From Alphaproteobacteria bacterium (GTDB lineage: Bacteria; Pseudomonadota; Alphaproteobacteria; 16-39-46), in NCBI GenBank assembly GCA_947497675.1, contig CANMHY010000038.1, positions 1-6,848 on the forward strand: a DNA stretch of 6,848 nucleotides, written 5' to 3'. Numbering within the stretch: position 1 is the stretch's first letter; every line of letters begins with the position of its first letter. Below the pieces are notes generated by a model that was not told the DNA's origin, made no database searches, and worked only from the letters and a program-made list of their open reading frames with translations. A program made the position numbers and the translations under genes. This document shows, piece after piece, positions 1 to 6,848 of this stretch.

Positions 1-2007
1 GGACAGGAAGCAACCATTACACTTCGTTTTAAAGAGGGGGTTCGTTATGTTAATGGTATTATCGGAGAGTTTGTCCAAGGTCCCACCATTGGAAAACCTC
101 GGATCCAAGAAAGTGATCGTATCCTCAAAGAGGAAGAAATCACCTATTACACAGCAAAACTTTACCCAACTTTTTGGCGCTCTCAATTTAATAGCGATTG
201 CCGCATTTTCCAAAACGAATCGACACTCGACATTACAAAAAAACTTTTTCAAGAACAGCACATTCGCAATGTTAAAGATCAGACCCGAGACCGCGGCCGA
301 AAGCCGAGAGAGTATTGCGTTCAATACAATGAAAGTATGTTTAATTTTACCAGTCGGCTTTTTGAGGCAGAAGGTATTTTTTATTTCTTTGAGCACACCT
401 CAAATAAACATATTCTAATCTTGGGGGACAATCCTTCTTCCTATTCTTCTCTCACCACAGGGGAGAAAATCCCCTACATTCGAGGAGAGATGGCCACGCC
501 TCCCTTTTCGGCTATTTATGAATGTCATGTCTCTCAAACAACCGTTCCAAGTGCTTTTGCATCTTCTGATTTTAATTACACAACCCCTCGAACAAAACTA
601 ACAGCACAAACAAAGGGAGAGGGACTTGGAGGAGAGATTTTTGAATATCCGGGGAATTATCAAGTTCAAGATATAGGCGAAACCATCACGACGTTGCGTA
701 TTCAAGAGAAAGAAAACCCTCAAATTTTTTTGAAAGGCAAATCAACGTGCCCCTTTTTCTTAAGTGGCTATATCTTTGATCTCACCAACCATGAGCGCAA
801 AGAATATAATACCACTTACGTCCTCCATAAAGTTCATCATAAGGCACGTTATGATGAAGAAAGGGAAGGATTTATTTATGAAAACACCTTTGAAGCTTTT
901 CCGAAAAAAATCCCTTACCGTCCCCCTCTTAAAACACCGTTTCCTAAGATTTATGGCTCTCAAACAGCCATTGTTACAGGCAAAAAAGATGAAGAAATTT
1001 GGACCGATACTTATAGTCGGATTAAAGTAAAATTTCATTGGGATCGACATGGAAAAGATGATGAGACGAGTTCTTGCTGGATTCGTGTTGCAACCCTTTG
1101 GGCAGGCTCTCAGTGGGGCGCTCTTTATACCCCTCGTATTGGACAAGAAGTTGTTATCAGTTATTTAAATGGGAATCCAGATCGCCCTCTTGTCACCGGT
1201 TCCGTTTATAACGCCGATAATATGCCCCCCTACCGTCCAAGTGACCCTACAAAAGCAACCCTTAAAAGCAACACTTCAAAGGGGAAAAAAGGATCCAATG
1301 AGCTCCGATTTGAAGACAAGAAAGATCATGAAGAGATCTATATTCATGCCCAGAAAGATATGAAGATTGACATTATCAATGATCGCACAACAACCTTGGA
1401 AAAAGGCAATTGCAAAACCACCATTGAAGCGGGAGATAGAACGGCAATTCTTCAAGGAGGAAGCGCTAAAGATGAAAATTCTGGGGGCCCCGATAAACGG
1501 GGAAATGATTTCCTAACCATTGATAAAGGAAGTAGAACTGTTAAACTTTTGGGTAAAGGTGAAGGCAAAGGAACAGATACTTTGGAAATAACAAAAGGGG
1601 ATCATCTTGTCACTTTGGATAAAGGGGATGAGACCATCACTTTAAAAGAAGGAAACCGAACTGTTACACTTTCTAAAGGCAATGAAACTCATAACATTAC
1701 AGGGAACTATACACGCAAAGTCACAGAAAATTATACCTTAACAGTCGATGGAAACTTGACGATTGATGTCACAGGAAATATCACGATTAAATCAGGTCAA
1801 AATACAATTCAAAATGCAGGAATGAATTTTTCCATAAAAGCCGGGCAAAACATTATGGCAGAAAGCGGCATGAACACTACGATTAAATCAGGCCTTGAAT
1901 TTCTGTCCCAAAGCACAATGATGACCTTCAAAGTCAGTGGCATAGGACTCTGTGATATCGGCGGAATTCTAACGCTTAAAGGTGCTCTTGTCACAATAAA
2001 CCCTTAA
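1..2007 (+). CDS. vgrG: Type VI secretion system spike protein VgrG (TssI), 5'-partial
   Basis: VgrG trimers form the spike at the tip of the Hcp tube and are fired out of the cell by the T6SS sheath, carrying effectors. The frame is open from base 1 and gives 668 residues to the TAA. The true start lies upstream, with perhaps 40-60 residues of the first gp27-like domain missing. The ATG at 337 is internal, inside the conserved stretch EYCVQYNESMFNFTSRLF (about residues 104-121) that continues into EGIFYFFEH. The gp27-like part runs to about residue 300. The gp5-like OB fold follows at about 317-410 (IKVKFHWDRHG, SCWIRVATLWAG, GNPDRPLVTGSVYN). A long beta-helical spike of short Gly/Asn/Thr repeats fills about 460-668. 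It ends in a hydrophobic tip (ILTLKGALVTINP) with no extra enzymatic domain, so this is a canonical rather than an 'evolved' VgrG. No effector, adaptor or PAAR gene follows. Function is confident from family motifs; the T6SS subtype cannot be told. Confidence 0.95.
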   Translation, partial: GQEATITLRFKEGVRYVNGIIGEFVQGPTIGKPRIQESDRILKEEEITYYTAKLYPTFWRSQFNSDCRIFQNESTLDITKKLFQEQHIRNVKDQTRDRGRKPREYCVQYNESMFNFTSRLFEAEGIFYFFEHTSNKHILILGDNPSSYSSLTTGEKIPYIRGEMATPPFSAIYECHVSQTTVPSAFASSDFNYTTPRTKLTAQTKGEGLGGEIFEYPGNYQVQDIGETITTLRIQEKENPQIFLKGKSTCPFFLSGYIFDLTNHERKEYNTTYVLHKVHHKARYDEEREGFIYENTFEAFPKKIPYRPPLKTPFPKIYGSQTAIVTGKKDEEIWTDTYSRIKVKFHWDRHGKDDETSSCWIRVATLWAGSQWGALYTPRIGQEVVISYLNGNPDRPLVTGSVYNADNMPPYRPSDPTKATLKSNTSKGKKGSNELRFEDKKDHEEIYIHAQKDMKIDIINDRTTTLEKGNCKTTIEAGDRTAILQGGSAKDENSGGPDKRGNDFLTIDKGSRTVKLLGKGEGKGTDTLEITKGDHLVTLDKGDETITLKEGNRTVTLSKGNETHNITGNYTRKVTENYTLTVDGNLTIDVTGNITIKSGQNTIQNAGMNFSIKAGQNIMAESGMNTTIKSGLEFLSQSTMMTFKVSGIGLCDIGGILTLKGALVTINP

Positions 2008-2109
2008 TTGAAACAGCCTACTTTCCAATCTGTTGATGTTGATCTTACCTGTTGCCACTTGCCACCATGTTTTAGGCATGAGTTGAAAAACCTATCAATG
2101 TGCAATGAC

Positions 2110-2162
2110 AAAAATACGCTTCATTTCAAAAAGAATTTTTGAGACACTTTACGCGTATTTTT
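2110..2162 (+). terminator. Inverted repeat with nested hairpin, possible vgrG terminator
   Basis: AAAAATACGC (2110-2119) is perfectly complementary to GCGTATTTTT (2153-2162). The 33-base interval contains a second hairpin, TCAAAAA/TTTTTGA (2126-2132 and 2136-2142) around a GAA loop. The structure lies about 100 bases after the vgrG stop and before polA, and the right arm ends in five T residues, so it could end vgrG transcription. Because the left arm begins with five A residues it could act on both strands. The loop is long and the GC part of the stem is only about five pairs, so it may be a weak terminator, or a remnant of a small palindromic element instead. Confidence 0.4.
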
Positions 2163-2285
2163 CAAAAACATTGCTCTGAAACCTATTTTCAAAATCCGTC
2201 TTAAAAAAAAGATGGACCCTTTTTACAAGAAAGCTTATGGTAAAAATGAAATTGAAGACGTAACTTATTCAAAATTTCCATACAT

Positions 2286-2289
2286 AGGG
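2286..2289 (+). promoter_or_regulatory. Likely ribosome binding site that decides the polA start
   Basis: An AGGG tetramer sits nine bases before the ATG at 2299, a normal Shine-Dalgarno distance. The alternative in-frame ATG at 2212 is preceded by a run of A residues with no purine-rich GG-containing site. This supports starting polA at 2299. The match is short, so it is moderate evidence alone. It agrees with the position at which homology to other PolA proteins begins. Confidence 0.55.
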
Positions 2290-2298
2290 CTACCTCTG

Positions 2299-5064
2299 AT
2301 GACGATACCTCCCCCCCTCATCCTTGTGGATGGCTCTGGATATATTTTTAGGGCCTATCATGCGCTTCCTCCCCTCAGCCGCTCTGACGGAACCCCAGTC
2401 GGGGCTGTTTATGGATTTGCAAGCATGCTCCTTAAACTTCTTGAAACAGAAGAGGACGGGTTTGTTGTTATCTTTGATGCAGGCCGAAAAACCTTCCGAA
2501 ATGATATTTATCCTGACTATAAGGCGCATCGCCCCCCGCCCCCCGACGATCTGATTCCTCAGTTTCCTCTAACACGCTCTGTCTGTGAGGCCTTTGGCGT
2601 GACGTCACTCGAGATCCCAGGATTTGAGGCAGATGATCTTATCGCAAGCTATACAAAAGAAGCGGTAAAAAAAGGGATTCCTGTTAAAATTATTTCGGGC
2701 GATAAGGATTTGATGCAGCTTATCTCCTCTGAGGTCAGTCTTTTTGACCCCCTCAAAAACAAAATCATTGGACCTCAAGAAGTTTTTGAAAAGTTTGGCG
2801 TTGCGCCCTTAAGTATTATTGATGTTTTAGCCCTCATGGGAGATGCGAGCGATAATATCCCGGGCGTTCCTGGCATTGGCCCTAAAGGCGCTGCTGATCT
2901 TATCCAACGCTTCACCACTCTTGAAAATCTTTTAGATCACATCGAAGATGTTTCAAAGCCATCTCATAAGAAATCTCTCCTTGAAAATACAGAAAAAGCC
3001 CGTCTTTCAAAAAAACTTATTCAACTTCATGAAGACGTTCCCCTCCCAAAACCTCTTTCTGATCTCAAGATCAAACCGATTGAGGCTTCAAAAATTGTCT
3101 CTTTTTTAAAAGAGCAGGGATTTCAGTCTTTAATCCCACGCGTTGAGAGATACCTTCAAAAGCAAAACACGTCCATTGATCCTGCTTTAACGCCCCTCTC
3201 TGAGAAATCTCTTGTCGCCACAACACCTCTCTCCTACGAATTAATTCTAACGGAGGAAGCGCTTCAAAATTTTCTAAAAGAAGCCCTAAAATATCCAAAG
3301 ATTGCTGTCGATACAGAAACAACCTCGCTCAATGCTCTTAAAGCTGAACTCGTTGGAATTTCCCTGTGTTATAAGCCAGGGGTCGCTGCCTATATCCCTC
3401 TCAACCATAAAAAAGAGCTTTCCCTTTTAGATCAAGATACAATTAAAGAGCAGCTTACGCTTGAAAAAGTAATTCCTCTTTTAAAACCTCTTTTTGAGAA
3501 TTCAGCCTTCTTAAAAATTGGTCACAATATTAAATATGATTTATTGGTCCTCAAAAATCACGGTCTTAACGTTTTTCCCATCGACGATACAATGGTCATC
3601 TCATATGTCTTAGATGGCACAAAAACGCCCCACAATTTAGATCATCTATCTTCTGTGTATTTTAATCATACAACCATAAAATATAAAGATCTTGTTGGGG
3701 TTGGAAAATCTGAAATCACCTTTGACTATGTCCCTCTTGACAATGCTTGCCAATATGCTGCAGAAGATGCTGATTTTACGTTAAGGCTCCATGATGTTTT
3801 AAAACCACGTCTTATGAGAGAACGTTTGAGTACAGTTTACGAAACTTTGGACCGTCCTCTTATTTCCATTTTAGAAGAGATGGAGTTTGAAGGGATTCTC
3901 GTAAATCCACAATCCCTAAGAAAACTAAGCGCACTTCTTTCTGAACAGATGACGCTCCTTGAACATCAAATTCATATTCTTGCAGGTCGACCTTTTAATC
4001 TTGCCTCTCCAAAACAACTCTCAGAAATTCTCTTTTCTGAAATGGGTTTAGAGACCGGGAAAAAAGGAAAAATGGGAGATTTTAGCACGCGTGCCGGAAT
4101 CCTTGAAAGTCTTGCAGATCAAGGACATGAACTTCCAAAGGAAATTTTAAAATGGCGGGGCCTTGCAAAACTAAAAAGCACCTATACAGATACGCTTATT
4201 TCTCAAATTAACTCAAAAACCCACCGCGTCCATACATCGTACGCTATGACCAGAACGTCAACAGGGCGTCTTTCCTCATCAGATCCAAATCTCCAAAACA
4301 TCCCCATTCGCACTGAAGATGGACTCCGTATCCGAAAAGCTTTCCTTACAAAACCTGGACATTTTTTCTTATCCCTTGACTACTCTCAAATTGAACTTCG
4401 TCTTCTCGCCCATGTTGCAAAAATTCCGTCTTTAATTGAGGCTTTCTTGAAAGGTCATGACATTCATGCCATCACAGCGTCACTTGTTTTTTCAACGCCC
4501 TTAGAGAAAATAGATGAAACGTTAAGGCATAAAGCAAAAGCGATTAATTTTGGGATTATTTATGGGATTAGTCCCTTTGGCCTTGGTCAACAACTCGGGA
4601 TTCCTGCACGGGACGCAAAAGAGTATATTGACGCCTATTTTAAGACCTATCCTGGCATTGAGTCTTATATGGAACACACAAAAGCAGAAGCCCATCAGAA
4701 GGGTTATGTTGAGACTCTTTTCGGACGCAAATGTTTTATTCCAGATATTAATGATCGTTCACCCCAAGTTCGGGCTTTTTCAGAGCGTCAAGCCATTAAT
4801 GCCCCTTTACAAGGAAGCGCTGCGGACATTATTAAAAAAGCAATGATTCGCGCTGCCCAATTCTTAAACGAGCAAAAATCTTCTTCCAAACTTCTTCTTC
4901 AAGTCCATGACGAACTTGTTTTTGAAATTCCAGAAGATGAACTCTCCATGCTTGGACCAGAACTTAAAAAAATTATGGAAGGCGTGATACACTTAGAGGT
5001 TCCCCTTATTGCAGATGCCAGTGTAGGATCAAACTGGGGAGAAATGGCCTCTCATACCTTTTAA
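2299..5064 (+). CDS. polA: DNA polymerase I (5' nuclease, 3'-5' exonuclease and polymerase domains)
   Basis: PolA fills gaps, removes Okazaki primers and takes part in excision repair in the cytoplasm. The 921 residues match the usual length (928 in E. coli). The 5' nuclease domain (about 1-290) shows LILVDGSGYIFRAYHAL, GFEADDLIASY, ISGDKDLMQL and the helix-hairpin-helix-like GDASDNIPGVPGIGPKG. The proofreading domain is intact: D338 and E340 in VDTETTSL, N410 and D414 in GHNIKYD, Y486 and D490 in YAAEDAD. The polymerase domain has motif A (D694, E699 in LDYSQIELR), motif B (R743, K747, F751, Y755 in KAINFGIIYG) and motif C (H870, D871, E872 in QVHDELVFEIP), each offset by 11 from E. coli numbering. 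The frame extends 29 codons further up to an ATG at 2212, but those residues do not resemble PolA, and family homology begins almost directly after the ATG at 2299, which also has an AGGG site. A C7 tract lies at codons 5-7. A strong terminator follows, so it is probably not cotranscribed with tlc. No confident promoter was found upstream. Confidence 0.97.
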   Translation: MTIPPPLILVDGSGYIFRAYHALPPLSRSDGTPVGAVYGFASMLLKLLETEEDGFVVIFDAGRKTFRNDIYPDYKAHRPPPPDDLIPQFPLTRSVCEAFGVTSLEIPGFEADDLIASYTKEAVKKGIPVKIISGDKDLMQLISSEVSLFDPLKNKIIGPQEVFEKFGVAPLSIIDVLALMGDASDNIPGVPGIGPKGAADLIQRFTTLENLLDHIEDVSKPSHKKSLLENTEKARLSKKLIQLHEDVPLPKPLSDLKIKPIEASKIVSFLKEQGFQSLIPRVERYLQKQNTSIDPALTPLSEKSLVATTPLSYELILTEEALQNFLKEALKYPKIAVDTETTSLNALKAELVGISLCYKPGVAAYIPLNHKKELSLLDQDTIKEQLTLEKVIPLLKPLFENSAFLKIGHNIKYDLLVLKNHGLNVFPIDDTMVISYVLDGTKTPHNLDHLSSVYFNHTTIKYKDLVGVGKSEITFDYVPLDNACQYAAEDADFTLRLHDVLKPRLMRERLSTVYETLDRPLISILEEMEFEGILVNPQSLRKLSALLSEQMTLLEHQIHILAGRPFNLASPKQLSEILFSEMGLETGKKGKMGDFSTRAGILESLADQGHELPKEILKWRGLAKLKSTYTDTLISQINSKTHRVHTSYAMTRTSTGRLSSSDPNLQNIPIRTEDGLRIRKAFLTKPGHFFLSLDYSQIELRLLAHVAKIPSLIEAFLKGHDIHAITASLVFSTPLEKIDETLRHKAKAINFGIIYGISPFGLGQQLGIPARDAKEYIDAYFKTYPGIESYMEHTKAEAHQKGYVETLFGRKCFIPDINDRSPQVRAFSERQAINAPLQGSAADIIKKAMIRAAQFLNEQKSSSKLLLQVHDELVFEIPEDELSMLGPELKKIMEGVIHLEVPLIADASVGSNWGEMASHTF

Positions 5065-5098
5065 GAAAGGAAAGCAGAAGTGCTTTCCGTTTTCTTTT
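5065..5098 (+). terminator. Intrinsic terminator of polA
   Basis: Directly after the polA stop, GGAAAGCA (5069-5076) pairs perfectly with TGCTTTCC (5081-5088) around a four-base GAAG loop. GTTTTCTTTT follows as a T-rich tail. GAAA at 5065-5068 can lengthen the stem by pairing with TTTC at 5091-5094 across a small bulge. An eight-pair stem, tight loop, T tract and placement just after a stop codon make this a textbook Rho-independent terminator. It separates polA from tlc. Confidence 0.88.
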
Positions 5099-5145
5099 AC
5101 CCGATTTTCCTTTCATCTCTCTTTAAAAATTTGTATACATCCTTC

Positions 5146-5175
5146 TTGACCTTTACGAAGGTTGAATCGAATAAT
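5146..5175 (+). promoter_or_regulatory. Putative sigma-70-type promoter of tlc
   Basis: TTGACC (5146-5151, five of six to the -35 consensus) and AATAAT (5170-5175, five of six to the -10 consensus) are separated by 18 bases. Transcription would begin near 5182, about 20 bases before the ATG at 5204. The site lies after the polA terminator, where a new promoter is needed. If real, it rules out the in-frame TTG at 5162 as start codon, since that would lie upstream of the transcript. The AT-rich setting makes chance matches likely, so confidence is moderate. Confidence 0.5.
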
Positions 5176-5203
5176 TTTTTTAAATTTTCTAAAAGCATCT
5201 CTT

Positions 5204-6664
5204 ATGACCTTTAATATTCGTAATATTCAAAAGTTTTTTCTTCCCATTCAACGGCATGAGTGGCAAAAATTTTTACCCATGGCTCTTATGATGTTCTTTA
5301 TCATTTTCACACTTGCCATTTTAAGAACAACAAAAGAAACATTGGTGATCAATTCGGTTGGCTCTGGCGTTGAAATCATCTCTTTTATCAAAACTTATTG
5401 CGTTATTCCAGCCTCTCTAGGATATATGATTTTTTATGTGGTGCTCAGTAATTTTTTAAGTCAACGCACTCTTTTTTATATTACCCTCACACCTTTCTTT
5501 TTATTTTTTTTAAGTTATGGACTTTTCATTCATCCCAATTTAGAGTCTTGGCATCTTTCCTCCGACAAAACTCTCTTTTTTCAAGAATCCTACCCTGCCT
5601 TAAAATGGTTTATTATTCTGCTCGGAAATTGGGGGTATACACTTTTCTTTGTCGTTTCAGAACTCTGGAGTGCTGCCGTTCTCAGTCTCATGTTTTGGCA
5701 ATTTGCCAATGATATTACGTCCTCAGAAGAAGCCAAACGATTTTATGGACTCTTTGGGCTTATTGGAAACTTTGGGCTCATTGCAGGTGGCGTTGTCATT
5801 GTCTTCTGTTCTCACCACATTTTGGGGCTTGATAAGATCACGTCTTGGGGTCAAAACGTTAAAATGCTCACCTTCATTGCGAGTCTAAGTGTTGCCTCAA
5901 TCATCCTCCTTTATTATTGGATGACGTCCATTAAAGGGTTTAAGAGAAATACACCCATACAAAATCCTGTCTCAGCAAAAATAAAAGCACCTAAACTAAG
6001 TTGGCGCGAGCAGATAATGTATGTCGCAAAATCTAAACACCTACAGTATCTGATCATTATTGTTGTTGCCTATTTTTTGTCGATGAATTTTTGCGAAGCT
6101 ATTTTTAAAGACCGCGTTTTAGATGCTTTTCCTGAGAATCACGATTACAACTCTTTTATGGGCCGACTCCAGATCATGGTAGGTGTTGTGTCCATTATAT
6201 TAACTTTTTTTGGCAGTGCTTTCTTAAGATTTTTTAGTTGGCGCACAGGCGCGCTCATTACACCCTTCGTTCTTTTGATTTCAAGTAGCATTTTTTTAGG
6301 GGTCATCATTTTTACACATAAAATCTCCACTTTTATGGGCCTTGATCTTTCCGTAATGATCGTTTGGCTTGGACTTGGGCAAAGCATTATGATGCGTGCC
6401 ACAAAATACTCTCTTTTCGATCCCACACGAGAAATGGTTTATATCCCTCTGGATAAAGAGCTGAGGACAAAAGGAAAGGCCTGCGTTGATCTTTTAGGAG
6501 GACGTCTTGGCAAAGGGGGAGGCGCCTGGATCCAGTCGTTAATTTTTATTTTTACAGGACTTGGCTTTGAAGCTCTCACCCCTGCTTTTCTTATTACCAT
6601 TTGGGCAATTCTCATCATTTGGTTTATTGCAATTCAACGGTTGAGCCTAATTCATCAAGCATAA
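5204..6664 (+). CDS. tlc: ATP/ADP translocase (Tlc/NTT nucleotide transporter family)
   Basis: This inner-membrane carrier exchanges nucleotides, classically host ATP for bacterial ADP, in intracellular bacteria and plastids. The 486 residues have the family length and about 11-12 hydrophobic segments. Family signatures appear in order: KFLPMALMMFF then LRTTKETLVI (22-49), ELWSAAVLSLMFWQFANDIT then EEAKRFYGLFGL (153-186), FCEAIFKDRV (296-305), DYNSFMGRL (314-322), and REMVYIPLDKEL then KGKACVDLLGGRLGKGGGAW (409-442). K44, E153 and E298 align with charged residues reported as essential in plant plastid homologues, and a Lys cluster (K423, K425, K437) covers the region of the fourth. This alignment is from memory. 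Start: the ATG at 5204 gives an N-terminus of normal length; an in-frame TTG at 5162 would add 14 residues but probably precedes the transcription start. No clear Shine-Dalgarno site precedes 5204. Substrate preference (ATP/ADP or other nucleotides) cannot be read from the sequence, since paralogues differ. Confidence 0.94.
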   Translation: MTFNIRNIQKFFLPIQRHEWQKFLPMALMMFFIIFTLAILRTTKETLVINSVGSGVEIISFIKTYCVIPASLGYMIFYVVLSNFLSQRTLFYITLTPFFLFFLSYGLFIHPNLESWHLSSDKTLFFQESYPALKWFIILLGNWGYTLFFVVSELWSAAVLSLMFWQFANDITSSEEAKRFYGLFGLIGNFGLIAGGVVIVFCSHHILGLDKITSWGQNVKMLTFIASLSVASIILLYYWMTSIKGFKRNTPIQNPVSAKIKAPKLSWREQIMYVAKSKHLQYLIIIVVAYFLSMNFCEAIFKDRVLDAFPENHDYNSFMGRLQIMVGVVSIILTFFGSAFLRFFSWRTGALITPFVLLISSSIFLGVIIFTHKISTFMGLDLSVMIVWLGLGQSIMMRATKYSLFDPTREMVYIPLDKELRTKGKACVDLLGGRLGKGGGAWIQSLIFIFTGLGFEALTPAFLITIWAILIIWFIAIQRLSLIHQA

Positions 6665-6848
6665 TTTTATGAAAACGTTGGTTCAACAGAACAATATATC
6701 CATCTTTGTCCAAATTCAGTAAAAAAGAGGTATTTTTAGAAAAATAGTGAAAAATTAAATAAATAACCTGTTGAATTATAATAAAATTAAAAATTTTCGA
6801 GTAAAAACTCTCTTTGTAGTGACCTAAAATAAATTATACTACTTGACA
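6665..6848. other. AT-rich intergenic spacer with isolated promoter-like hexamers
   Basis: This tail holds no coding frame longer than about 17 codons and no recognisable RNA gene. No strong terminator follows tlc: GTTG/CAAC (6677-6680 and 6684-6687) and GAGT/ACTC (6799-6802 and 6807-6810) form only four-pair stems without proper T tracts. A perfect TATAAT lies at 6777-6782 without a good -35 partner, and TATACT lies at 6835-6840. The window ends on a perfect TTGACA (6843-6848), which could be the -35 box of the next gene if a -10 follows about 17 bases later. In DNA this AT-rich such matches are often chance. Confidence 0.4.

Noticed and set aside
337..339. ATG at 337 as the vgrG start
   Set aside because: The codons before it encode the conserved VgrG stretch EYCVQYNES and the frame is open to the window edge, so the ATG is internal.
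47..418. A 123-residue forward frame overlapping the start of the window
   Set aside because: It is a +2 shadow of vgrG. Frame 1 is open from base 1 and gives clear VgrG motifs across the same bases.
760..1146. 128-residue reverse-strand frame
   Set aside because: It lies wholly inside the conserved core of vgrG, has no family resemblance, and fits an antisense shadow.
2008..2142. Read-through of the vgrG TAA into a 44-codon in-frame extension
   Set aside because: The beta-helix ends normally in VTINP, the usual type of VgrG C-terminus, and the extension has no repeat pattern. No stop-codon suppression signal is visible.
2008..2298. Promoter for polA in the gap (for example TTGAAA at 2083 or TTGAGA at 2139)
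   Set aside because: Several -35-like hexamers occur, but none has a good -10 at 16-18 bases, so no single site can be called.
4550..4846. 98-residue forward frame inside polA
   Set aside because: It overlaps polymerase motif B in another frame and shows no independent signal or ribosome binding site.
6145..6426. 93-residue reverse-strand frame inside tlc
   Set aside because: Antisense shadow of a conserved membrane-protein region; no ribosome binding site or recognisable motif.
6783..6797. AAAATT/AATTTT inverted repeat after tlc as a terminator or operator
   Set aside because: It is only six A/T pairs in very AT-rich DNA, without a GC stem or T tract, and is expected by chance.

Overview
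The window carries three forward-strand genes: the 3' part of a type VI secretion vgrG (1-2007, its beginning lies before the window), a complete polA for DNA polymerase I (2299-5064), and a complete tlc-type ATP/ADP translocase gene (5204-6664). No tRNA, rRNA, CRISPR array, insertion sequence or prophage gene is visible, and nothing on the reverse strand looks like a real gene.

Organism: the DNA is AT-rich, with A/T-biased third positions and long A and T runs. A nucleotide translocase of the Tlc/NTT family is a hallmark of obligate intracellular bacteria that take ATP from a host (Rickettsiales, Holosporales, Chlamydiae and a few others). Combined with a canonical VgrG and a three-domain proofreading PolA, the best inference is an intracellular alphaproteobacterium of the Holosporales/Paracaedibacter type, a symbiont or parasite of protists. 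This is inference from gene content; no marker gene is present to prove it.

Layout: vgrG ends at 2007 without a cargo effector, adaptor or PAAR gene behind it. A 291-base AT-rich gap follows. It holds a 10-bp inverted repeat with a smaller nested hairpin (2110-2162), which may terminate vgrG transcription. polA is best started at 2299 rather than at the longest-frame ATG at 2212. It ends in a strong intrinsic terminator (5065-5098). tlc follows with its own plausible sigma-70-type promoter (5146-5175) just ahead of an ATG at 5204. The last 184 bases are a very AT-rich spacer that ends on a TTGACA hexamer, possibly the start of the next promoter.

How the genes fit together: they do not form one operon or a new system. 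VgrG is the puncturing tip of a contractile injection machine, PolA is housekeeping replication and repair, and Tlc imports host ATP in exchange for ADP. VgrG and Tlc both point to life inside, or in close contact with, another cell. I found no convincing undescribed system. The points worth a second look are the isolated vgrG, the change of repeat period in its spike, the intergenic inverted repeat, and the start-site questions for polA and tlc.
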